A program made the position numbers and the translations under genes. This document shows positions 56,696 through 64,000 of a DNA stretch of 64,000 nt, one piece after another. Below the pieces are notes generated by a model. That model saw only the letters and a program-made list of their open reading frames with translations. It was not told the DNA's origin and did no database searches. Position 1 is the first letter of the stretch, and each line of letters starts with the position of its first letter. Origin of the DNA: Arenibacter latericius DSM 15913 (GTDB taxonomy: Bacteria > Bacteroidota > Bacteroidia > Flavobacteriales > Flavobacteriaceae); NCBI RefSeq assembly GCF_000424985.1, contig NZ_KE384285.1, positions 42,791 through 106,790 of the forward strand, in the 5' to 3' direction.

Positions 56696-57085
56696 TATTC
56701 ATTAATAGAGGCTGCATATTAAATAAAGTACTCCCTAGTAAACCAATATCAGCGCAATTTTACGCGATAATCGAAATTTAAATGCTCCGCCTGCCCGTAC
56801 TACCTAGGCGGGCCTGCCCAAGGTAGTTTGCTAAAACTATTTAGGTTGTGCCTAGTGCTTTTGAAGTTGTCCGAGGTAGAAATAGAAGGAAGAAATCCCC
56901 GAAATACCAACCTTATTCTATTAATATTTCAAAAATGTAAACCTATAAAAATGTTGCTTTTTACATTCCTTATGACTCAGTTCACAACATTTAATTTAAG
57001 AAATCAGGAATAAATTAAAACTTGTGGTCATAATTTATGTGGACAGGTTGTGTTTAATGACTCTTCCGTGTAATAACACAAGTAG
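56696..57085. other. intergenic region with REP-like palindrome
   Basis: This 390-bp region has no supportable gene. It contains the GC-rich palindromic element at 56786-56826 and a TTGTGTT/AACACAA inverted repeat (57048-57081) just before the next start codon. Confidence 0.4.
56786..56826. repeat. GC-rich REP-like palindromic element
   Basis: GCCTGCCC occurs twice, and CTACCT (56800-56805) is inverted to AGGTAG (56821-56826) with GGGC/GCCC nested inside. GCCCG and CGGGC form a second inverted pair. The base composition differs sharply from its AT-rich surroundings, as in dispersed palindromic elements of flavobacteria. Confidence 0.6.
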
Positions 57086-57439
57086 ATGATATTTTCCTAT
57101 ATACAGGATAGCCACAAATTAAAGCTTGCACTTACACTGTTTGTAAACCTATTGTTTATAGCTATTGGAACTTCGCAAACTACCATTACATCAAGAATAG
57201 CTAGCGATAATGACGACGCAGAAGAACGTTTATCCGATGGATTTGTAAATCTTACAAGCTCCGATTTAGAATTGATCAGTGATGGGAGTACCGGGCAATT
57301 AATAGGGCTTCGGTTTCAAAATATAAATATACCTCAAGGAACTACTATTTTGAACGCTAGTATTCAGTTTACAACTGATCAGAAGATTATTGGTGGTTCA
57401 TCAGCCGTTATTTACATTAAAAATGAAATAAACTCATGA
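57086..57439 (+). CDS. truncated secreted-protein N-terminus
   Basis: A 117-codon frame with a signal-peptide-like hydrophobic stretch (about 11-30, ending GTSQT) and then the beginning of a beta-sandwich domain (SRIASDNDDAEERLSDG, GLRFQNINIPQGTTILNASIQF). This is the pattern that opens many large secreted flavobacterial proteins. The domain is cut off mid-way (VIYIKNEINS then TGA) and the rest does not follow. The next gene has its own signal peptide and overlaps the stop by 4 bp. It is either a remnant of a disrupted gene or a short product; I favour remnant. Confidence 0.5.
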   Translation: MIFSYIQDSHKLKLALTLFVNLLFIAIGTSQTTITSRIASDNDDAEERLSDGFVNLTSSDLELISDGSTGQLIGLRFQNINIPQGTTILNASIQFTTDQKIIGGSSAVIYIKNEINS

Positions 57440-60400
57440 TGTTATTTTTAAGGTATGTCGTTTTATTGCTGACATTTTTTTCAATGTCGTTCCTATTCGG
57501 TCAAGAAACTTTCCGTGATAATTTTAATAATACTTCGTATTCCAATAATAATGGGAATGCTAATTTTTCAACGAATTGGATTGAATCTAATGATGATAAT
57601 GATGCTGATAAAGGTAGAATTAGGATCAGAGATAATAAACTGCGATTTAGGAGGATTAATCGTAATGACGAGACCATAAGAAGGACGGCAAACTTAGCAG
57701 ATGCAGCCTCAGCAACACTCTCATTTGATTGGCAAACCGTGGGTCTTAGTAATGGTTGGTGGAGCTATGAAGGGTTAAATGTTGAGGTGTCTTCAGATGG
57801 TGTTAATTATACCAATATTGGGACATTTTCAGGTACTTCCTCGGGAACTTTTAGTTATGATATAACATCATTTGCATCCACAAATACCACGATTAGATTT
57901 ATTGGTAATAATAGATGGGGAAGTGATGATTGGGATAAAGATTCGTCCGTATATATTGATAATTTTCAAATTTCAGCAATTGTAACACCTTTAATTTCCA
58001 TTAACGATGTTGATGTCAATGAAAACGACGGTAATGCTGTATTTACAGTTGTCCACACAGGAGCCAATGCCAATGGACCTTTTACAGTGAATTATCAAAC
58101 TGTTGATGGCACTGCCATTGCTGGTAGTGATTACACGGCGCAATCTGGAGTTTTATTGTTCAATGGTATGGCAGGAGATACGGAAACTATTTCAGTACCC
58201 ATTTTGGATGATACGGTATTTGAAAATCCCGAGAATTTTACTATGGAACTTATAAACTCCTCCGACGTCACAATTGACATTTCGGATACTGCCACAGGTA
58301 CAATTATTGACGATGATGCCATTATAATGACAGATGGAATTACAGAAGCTACTTGTAGCAATACTTTCCTGGATTCGGGAGGGGTAGGGAATTATGGAAA
58401 TAATGAGAACTTAGTGTATACCATTTGTCCCGACACCGCCAATAATTATATCAGTATTGATTTTGTTGGTTTTGATGTTAAGAGTGGTGATCGACTTTCA
58501 ATTTATGAAGGTACGTCAACTGGAGGTACGCTTATAGGGCAATACGACAACAACAATATCCCTGATGTTATTGAGTCAACGCACAGCTCTGGTTGCTTAA
58601 CGTTTCGTTTTACCTCCAATGGATCCAACACTGGTGAAGGATGGCAGGCGGACGTTAATTGTTTTCCGGAAGGACCAAAAATTGTCATAACCGATATTTC
58701 TTTTGACGAGGATATAGGGAATGCCGTTTTTACGGTAACCCAAACGAGGGCACCACATGGTTTTAGTTGGTTATTGGGATATACGCATGTTCCATTTACC
58801 GTAGATTTTGAAACTGTAGACGGTTCCGCTTTAGCTAGTAGTGATTATACGGCTACCTCTGGGACTTTAACTTTTACAGGTCACCTTGGAAATGTCCAAA
58901 CCATTTCGGTGCCCATTGCCAATGATGGGGTACCAGAGAACGCAGAAGAATTTTTTATTAAGTTTACAGGAGCAACAGCGGGATATGGTACTATTAACTA
59001 CTCGGATACTGGCACAGGTACAATTAATACACAGATTTTGGCGAATGATCCGCTTACCCTTTTTCAAGAATTTGATGGGTATTATGATTATTCTACTACA
59101 GGAGGGTCGTTAAGGACACAAAGTAATAGCGGTAACGCTTGTGAAATTACTACCTCTTCGTCCAATACTTTAGTTTCGCCAATACCATCTACAGCTACTG
59201 TAGAACGGGCATACCTTTATTGGGCCCACTCAAATAATAACCGGGACCCTAATGTTACTTTTGAAGGACAAAATGTTTCCGCTAATTATTTGTATCAAAC
59301 TTCATTGACTAATAGAAACTTTTACGGGTATGTAAGTGATGTTACTAACATTATTAAAAGCATTCCCAACCCGTCTACAAATACCTATAACTTTAGTGAT
59401 CTGGATATAGATAATACAGGGAGTTATTGCTCTACAGCTACTGTTCTAGGTGGATGGACATTAATTATTTTTTATGAAGATGTTTCGTTGCCTGCTGTAA
59501 ATATTAATTTATATCAAGGCTTTGATGGCCTAAGTAATGCAGGGGCATCGTTTACTTTGGATTCTTTTTATGCCATAGCAGGTTCTGGAGCAAAGGCCTC
59601 TTTTTTATCTTGGGAAGGAGACCCCAATCTAGATGGATCAAGTAACGGGTCCACCAACCCCGAAGAACTGTCTATAACCAACCAAGCTGGCAACACTTAT
59701 GTGCTTACCGGAGATGGAGGGCAATCGGGAAACAACGCTTATAATTCTACTATTTATGATAACACGGTAGTCCCGATTCACAATGCTACAAATTCTTACG
59801 GCGTGGATCTTGATACTTATGACATTGCAAGTTATATTTCACCTGCAGATACACAAGTGACAGCCAATGTGGACGTGGGGCAGGACTTTGTTATTTCTGC
59901 AGCGGTAGTTCTTAAAGTACCTTCAAATTTAATAGCAGGCACCGTGTTTGAAGACGTAAATTATCCAGGAGGTCAGGGAAGAAACAAAGACACTCCTGGA
60001 GCATTAGGAGTTTCAGGAGCTATAGTGGAGTTGTTTGACACCTCTGGAACCTTTATGCAACGAAAAACTACGGACATCAATGGATATTATTCATTTGGAG
60101 GGATGGCAGATGGAGATTATTATGTTAAACCCGTAAATTCAACAGTGCGTTCTAATAGAGGTGGACTCAATTGCTCTACATGTTACCCTATACCAACGTT
60201 CAGGAAATATGGAGAGGCATTATCATTAATTGAAGTCACAAATGAAATTGGTGGTGCTAATCCCAATGCTCAGCAAGATGTTGCCTTGGGAGTAATAAGT
60301 GATGCGCAGACCGTATCTACCGTTTCCGTGGCTAGTAATGGAGTAGTAGGTGTAGATTTCGGATTTAATTTTAATACTATTGTCAATACCAACGAATTTG

Positions 60401-61938
60401 GCCAAGGCTCTTTGGAACAATTCATCATAAATTCCAACAACCTGAATGAAACAGGCTTGGATATAGAAGCTAATTCATTATTTGATCCCGCCGCAGGTGA
60501 GGATATATCTATTTTTATGATACCGTCACCCGCAGATCCTCTTGGAAGAGCAGCTGATACTAATTATACAAATGGTTATTTTGATATTTCTATCTCAGAT
60601 GGAAATCAACTTTCCAAAATAACAGGGACAAACACCATTATTGATGGAAGAACACAAACTTCTTATTCTGGTGATACCAATCTGGGAACAATAGGAGGTG
60701 GAGGAATATCTGTAGGAGTTTCTGCGACGGCATTGCCTGATTATAATCTCCCTGAAATTCAGGTTCGGGGAGATTCTAAGACACTTTTTAGAATGGAAGG
60801 GAATAGCGCTACTATTCGCAATTTGGCGGTATATTCAGATGATGTATCGGCTATTGAGATAAATTTAGGAACGGCTTTTCTTTATGAAAATTTACTAGGT
60901 GTTAACGCCCTCGGAGTTAAATCTGGTAATTTAGAATATGCTGTTGAAATAAAAGACGGAGAAACAACTATATCAAGGAATTACTTAAGTGGCTCTAACC
61001 TAGCCGCAGTTTATTTGGATGGAGGAACCACAACTTTATTAGAGTATAATCACTTCTATAGAAATGGGGCTGATGATACTTGTTCAGATAATATTTTGAT
61101 TGAAGATGGTAATGGAATAACCATACGATACAATCTAATTAATGAAGCCGCTGGGATAGGAATAGAAGGAGAGGATTATGCTGCCGGACTTATGATAGCG
61201 GAAAATACCATCACCAATAATGGTATAAACAATACAGCCTGTACGGGAGATGTATTCGATGATTCTGGGATTCGCTTAAAAGGTGCTGATGCCACAGTAT
61301 TTAGAAATCTTATACATAGTAACCAAGGAGCAGGAATAGTAGTGGCCGATAATGTGTCTGGAATATTAATTTCCCAGAACTCTATATTTAATAATGGTCA
61401 GAGAGTACATTCCTTGGGAATAGATTTGGATATATCTAAAAAAAATGGTGATGGGGTTACGTTAAACGATAATGGGGATGGGGATAACGGCCCTAATGAC
61501 TTGATTAATTTTCCTATTATCACTTCTGCATTAATGGGTGGTAATAATTTGATTATTGAGGGTTGGTCTAGACCAGGGGCAATTATAGAGTTTTTTTTAA
61601 CAGATATAAGTGAGGGAGCTGCAAGTGAAGGAGATAATAAATTGGGAATGTCCATAGATTATGGGGAAGGCCAAACTTATTTAGCTACTTTGGTAGAAGG
61701 TAGTGCTGCCGATATAAATAACAAAACCTCTTTCTACGCCGATTTGGATGGTAATACTGATCATACAAATCACTTTAAATTTACTATCCCTGTTCCTGCA
61801 GGAGTAGTAAAAGGCAATTTTATTACCTCTACGGCTACCTTTTTAAATTCTACCTCTGAGTTTTCACCTCAGCGTATTATTAAAGGTTATAACGTTATTA
61901 CAAACAGGCGGATTACTCATAGAGTGAAGAAAAACTAA
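57436..61938 (+). CDS. large mosaic secreted protein (Calx-beta, CUB, SdrD-B-like, beta-helix)
   Basis: A 1500-residue exoprotein with a signal peptide (about 1-22, ending LFGQE). In order: a jelly-roll-like domain (about 25-180), Calx-beta 1 (about 186-290, NDVDVNENDGNAVFTVV), a CUB-like domain (about 302-410), Calx-beta 2 (about 415-530), an unnamed region (about 535-830), an SdrD-B-like domain (about 834-905), and a parallel beta-helix (about 1110-1330). The C-terminus ends basic (RRITHRVKKN) with no evident type IX sorting domain. Calx-beta domains bind Ca2+ and mediate adhesion; the protein is probably a surface adhesin or matrix component. Confidence 0.88.
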   Translation: MMLFLRYVVLLLTFFSMSFLFGQETFRDNFNNTSYSNNNGNANFSTNWIESNDDNDADKGRIRIRDNKLRFRRINRNDETIRRTANLADAASATLSFDWQTVGLSNGWWSYEGLNVEVSSDGVNYTNIGTFSGTSSGTFSYDITSFASTNTTIRFIGNNRWGSDDWDKDSSVYIDNFQISAIVTPLISINDVDVNENDGNAVFTVVHTGANANGPFTVNYQTVDGTAIAGSDYTAQSGVLLFNGMAGDTETISVPILDDTVFENPENFTMELINSSDVTIDISDTATGTIIDDDAIIMTDGITEATCSNTFLDSGGVGNYGNNENLVYTICPDTANNYISIDFVGFDVKSGDRLSIYEGTSTGGTLIGQYDNNNIPDVIESTHSSGCLTFRFTSNGSNTGEGWQADVNCFPEGPKIVITDISFDEDIGNAVFTVTQTRAPHGFSWLLGYTHVPFTVDFETVDGSALASSDYTATSGTLTFTGHLGNVQTISVPIANDGVPENAEEFFIKFTGATAGYGTINYSDTGTGTINTQILANDPLTLFQEFDGYYDYSTTGGSLRTQSNSGNACEITTSSSNTLVSPIPSTATVERAYLYWAHSNNNRDPNVTFEGQNVSANYLYQTSLTNRNFYGYVSDVTNIIKSIPNPSTNTYNFSDLDIDNTGSYCSTATVLGGWTLIIFYEDVSLPAVNINLYQGFDGLSNAGASFTLDSFYAIAGSGAKASFLSWEGDPNLDGSSNGSTNPEELSITNQAGNTYVLTGDGGQSGNNAYNSTIYDNTVVPIHNATNSYGVDLDTYDIASYISPADTQVTANVDVGQDFVISAAVVLKVPSNLIAGTVFEDVNYPGGQGRNKDTPGALGVSGAIVELFDTSGTFMQRKTTDINGYYSFGGMADGDYYVKPVNSTVRSNRGGLNCSTCYPIPTFRKYGEALSLIEVTNEIGGANPNAQQDVALGVISDAQTVSTVSVASNGVVGVDFGFNFNTIVNTNEFGQGSLEQFIINSNNLNETGLDIEANSLFDPAAGEDISIFMIPSPADPLGRAADTNYTNGYFDISISDGNQLSKITGTNTIIDGRTQTSYSGDTNLGTIGGGGISVGVSATALPDYNLPEIQVRGDSKTLFRMEGNSATIRNLAVYSDDVSAIEINLGTAFLYENLLGVNALGVKSGNLEYAVEIKDGETTISRNYLSGSNLAAVYLDGGTTTLLEYNHFYRNGADDTCSDNILIEDGNGITIRYNLINEAAGIGIEGEDYAAGLMIAENTITNNGINNTACTGDVFDDSGIRLKGADATVFRNLIHSNQGAGIVVADNVSGILISQNSIFNNGQRVHSLGIDLDISKKNGDGVTLNDNGDGDNGPNDLINFPIITSALMGGNNLIIEGWSRPGAIIEFFLTDISEGAASEGDNKLGMSIDYGEGQTYLATLVEGSAADINNKTSFYADLDGNTDHTNHFKFTIPVPAGVVKGNFITSTATFLNSTSEFSPQRIIKGYNVITNRRITHRVKKN

Positions 61939-62390
61939 ACCATACTCCTTATTATTTCTCAAAAGATTTTCTATGCCTTTATAATTGAGATAGGGTGCAG
62001 CTTTAATCCTTGCACGCTGAAATCTGACCAGCAGTATCACATCTATATGATTCCTTGTTAATCAGTTTTCTAAGAAAATGCTATTGGGCTGTGGTATAAT
62101 GTAGAGGTAAACCGTTATAAATCAGTTTTACTTGGAATGCTTTTCGTCGATAAAATACTACGGATATGGAGTAGATCGACGAGTAACATTCCTGAAAAAT
62201 GGACCTTCAAAGTGGTTAGACCCCTGTTTTTTTGCTCTATACAATAGTAAAATCCACTTACACAACATTTATTTTATGTACGGACCTAGATAGTTAATAT
62301 TTGTAAAGTGTAGAAATTTCTTATTTCGAATTGATAAATCCACTTCGTCAACATTATAGATAAAAAATACCATAAAGTAATCCAACCGTC
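61939..62390. other. intergenic region between the mosaic protein and the repeat protein
   Basis: This 452-bp region has no gene. It holds a long imperfect inverted repeat (62134-62192). A TTAATATTTG stretch near 62296 resembles a -7 element with one mismatch. No consensus promoter was found. Confidence 0.45.
62134..62192. repeat. 18-bp imperfect inverted repeat
   Basis: The left arm GGAATGCTTTTCGTCGAT (62134-62151) and the right arm (62175-62192) match at 15 of 18 positions in inverted orientation, with a 23-bp spacer. It lies about 200 bp after the mosaic protein gene. It may be a terminator remnant, a protein-binding site or a decayed small element. Confidence 0.6.
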
Positions 62391-64000
62391 ATGAACAAAA
62401 AGATTCTACTTTTTATTTTTCTAATATCCAGCTTTGCTTTTGCTCAGACTACAGTTAGCTTGGAAGACCAATGCGATTGTCAGGTTTTAAGCGGGACATT
62501 AGTTACCGCACCTGGGAGTATAACCCCTTCGGGAGCAGATATTGGAGATATTTATGTAAATACTAATACCGGGACCATTTATTATTGGGATGGCGACTCT
62601 TGGGAGTTAACGGCTACAGATAGTCAGCAACTACAAAGTTTTAGTTTTGACCCCACAACAGATCAACTTTCTCTATCCCTAGAAAATGGAGGAAGTGTTA
62701 GTGTAGACTTAAGTAGCCTTAGGTTTATGGAAACACTAACCACTTTAATCCAAAACGCTAATGGGACTTTCACCTATACGGACGAGGCTGGAAATGCAAC
62801 AATAGTTGATGTCAGTAATCTTGAAACCTTAACTACCCTTGCCTTAAATGGAGATAATACAAATATTGACTATACCGATGAAGATGGTAATGTTACTCAA
62901 ATAAATCTGACGGCTGTAGTTCAGAATTTAGAAACAGTAACCACTATCGTAGAAAACGCTGATGGTACTTTTACTTTTAGGGATGAGAATGGGGTAGACA
63001 CGGTAATTGATGTCACCAATATGGAGACGTTAACTACCCTTGCCCTTAACGCAGACAATATCAACCTGGACTATACGGATGAGGATGGAGTACTAACACA
63101 GTTAAACCTATCTGCGCTTGTAGATAATTTAGAAACAGTAACCACTATCGTAGAAAACGCTGATGGTACTTTTACTTTTAGGGATGAGAATGGGGTAGAC
63201 ACGGTAATTGATGTCACCAATATGGAGACGTTAACTACCCTTGCCCTTAACGCAGACAATATCAACCTGGACTATACGGATGAGGATGGAGTACTAACAC
63301 AGTTAAACCTATCTGCGCTTGTAGATAATTTAGAAACAGTAACCACTATCGTAGAAAACGCTGATGGTACTTTTACTTTTAGGGATGAGAATGGGGTAGA
63401 CACGGTAATTGATGTCACCAATATGGAGACGTTAACTACCCTTGCCCTTAACGCAGACAATATCAATCTGGACTATACGGATGAGGATGGAGTACTTACC
63501 CAATTGAACCTTTCTGCACTTGTAGACAATCTGGAAACAGTAACCACTATCGTTGAAAACGCTGATGGTACTTTTACTTTTAGGGATGAGAATGGGGTAG
63601 ATACGGTAATCGATGTCACCAATATGGAGACGTTAACTACCCTTGCCCTGAATGCAGACAATATCAACCTAGACTATACGGATGAGGACGGAGTACTTAC
63701 CCAACTAAACCTATCTGCGCTTGTAGACAATCTAGAAACAGTAACCACTATCGTAGAAAATGCCGATGGTACTTTTACTTTTAGGGATGAGAATGGGGTA
63801 GACACGGTAATCGACGTCACCAATATGGAGACGTTAACCACCCTTGCCCTTAACGCAGACAATATCAACCTAGACTATACGGATGAGGATGGAGTACTTA
63901 CCCAATTAAATCTATCTGCTCTTGTAGACAATCTAGAAACAGTAACCACTATCGTAGAAAACGCCGATGGTACTTTTACTTTTAGGGATGAGAATGGGGT
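62391..64000 (+). CDS. secreted protein with 67-residue tandem repeats (3' end beyond window)
   Basis: An open frame from the ATG at 62391 to the window edge (536 codons visible, no stop). The signal peptide ends FAFAQ (about 1-19). A non-repeated region follows (about 20-115, with GDIYVNTNTGTIYYWDGDSW). From about residue 116, 67-residue repeats begin; each has two related halves with ENADGTFTFRDENGVDT and LNADNINLDYTDEDGV. The repeats are acidic, Thr/Asp/Asn-rich and lack Cys, suggesting a long beta-rod surface fibre. It belongs with the PorP/SprF-like gene and the mosaic protein in a surface locus. No known family is recognised. Confidence 0.85.
   Translation, partial: MNKKILLFIFLISSFAFAQTTVSLEDQCDCQVLSGTLVTAPGSITPSGADIGDIYVNTNTGTIYYWDGDSWELTATDSQQLQSFSFDPTTDQLSLSLENGGSVSVDLSSLRFMETLTTLIQNANGTFTYTDEAGNATIVDVSNLETLTTLALNGDNTNIDYTDEDGNVTQINLTAVVQNLETVTTIVENADGTFTFRDENGVDTVIDVTNMETLTTLALNADNINLDYTDEDGVLTQLNLSALVDNLETVTTIVENADGTFTFRDENGVDTVIDVTNMETLTTLALNADNINLDYTDEDGVLTQLNLSALVDNLETVTTIVENADGTFTFRDENGVDTVIDVTNMETLTTLALNADNINLDYTDEDGVLTQLNLSALVDNLETVTTIVENADGTFTFRDENGVDTVIDVTNMETLTTLALNADNINLDYTDEDGVLTQLNLSALVDNLETVTTIVENADGTFTFRDENGVDTVIDVTNMETLTTLALNADNINLDYTDEDGVLTQLNLSALVDNLETVTTIVENADGTFTFRDENG
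62736..64000 (+). repeat. 201-bp tandem repeat array inside the coding region
   Basis: Units start at 62736 (diverged), 62937, 63138, 63339, 63540, 63741 and 63942 (cut by the edge), each exactly 201 bp. The units at 62937 and 63138 appear identical at the nucleotide level. The later units differ mostly at synonymous positions. This indicates recent amplification or gene conversion and purifying selection on the 67-residue protein unit. Confidence 0.95.

Noticed and set aside
56828..57013. 61-codon frame after the REP-like element
   Set aside because: Low-complexity hydrophobic translation with no family or upstream signal.
57086..61938. Frameshifted single gene spanning the two frames
   Set aside because: The second frame has its own signal peptide and a different N-terminal domain, so it is a separate gene.
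63071..63868. Four evenly spaced 64-codon minus-strand frames
   Set aside because: They are antisense shadows of the 201-bp repeat, recurring because the DNA repeats.

Overview
The window reads as a chromosomal segment of a marine-type member of the Flavobacteriaceae (Bacteroidota). The evidence is an AT-rich genome; promoters of the form TTTG-N19-TAnnTTTG instead of TTGACA/TATAAT; A-rich translation starts without Shine-Dalgarno sequences, except at rpsU; a PorP/SprF-type type IX secretion protein; and many family-typical genes (DUF2851, DUF3467, ribosomal protein THX, a single-domain biotin ligase, an M14 lipoprotein peptidase). I do not assign a genus. Almost all of the window is core genome. 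No insertion sequence, prophage, CRISPR array or integrase-type element was seen; the one tyrosine recombinase is a housekeeping XerC.

Layout. 1-4.6 kb: ftsH (cut by the window edge), rsfS, biotin ligase, pyrE with an SRPBCC partner, and a NUDIX hydrolase. 4.6-8.8 kb: M14 peptidase, then an overlapping PAS histidine kinase/response regulator pair. 8.9-13.7 kb: coaD, ddl, a PASTA protein with rluD, yaaA, a small lipoprotein, and a 42-residue ribosomal protein THX gene that is easily missed. 13.8-18.1 kb: pyruvate carboxylase and a uracil-DNA-glycosylase-like protein. 18.1-25.4 kb: a complete tryptophan operon (trpEGDCFBA, minus strand). It has a consensus promoter, an 18-residue leader peptide with three consecutive Trp codons and an attenuator hairpin, so it is probably controlled by ribosome-mediated attenuation. 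25.4-27.7 kb: YceI, nitroreductase, MarR and rhodanese genes. 27.9-37.3 kb: DUF2851/PspC/ion channel, two sodium-coupled transporters (one with an unusual N-terminal extension, the other with a tiny partner subunit), a helix-hairpin-helix protein, an acyl-CoA dehydrogenase and an SMR pump.

37.4-53.4 kb is the translation/transcription core: rpsU, xerC, raiA, tRNA-Thr-Tyr-Gly-Thr, tuf, tRNA-Trp, secE, nusG, rplKAJL, rpoBC and a DUF3467 gene. rpsU carries a strong Shine-Dalgarno sequence, which fits autoregulation by bS21 in a phylum whose ribosomes normally hide the anti-SD. Several hairpins (before the tRNAs, after tuf, before secE, between rplL and rpoB) divide this run.

53.4-64 kb: prfC, then a surface/secretion region. 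It holds a PorP/SprF-like outer-membrane protein, a truncated secreted-protein fragment, a 1500-residue mosaic exoprotein (Calx-beta, CUB, Calx-beta, SdrD-B-like, beta-helix), and the start of a very repetitive secreted protein made of 67-residue (201-bp) tandem repeats that runs off the window. This end is the accessory-like part. The most notable signals overall are the trp leader, the rpsU SD, the TAGTGAG heptamer arrays that begin at two trp stop codons, the promoter/terminator overlap ahead of the tRNA cluster, and the 67-residue repeat protein.
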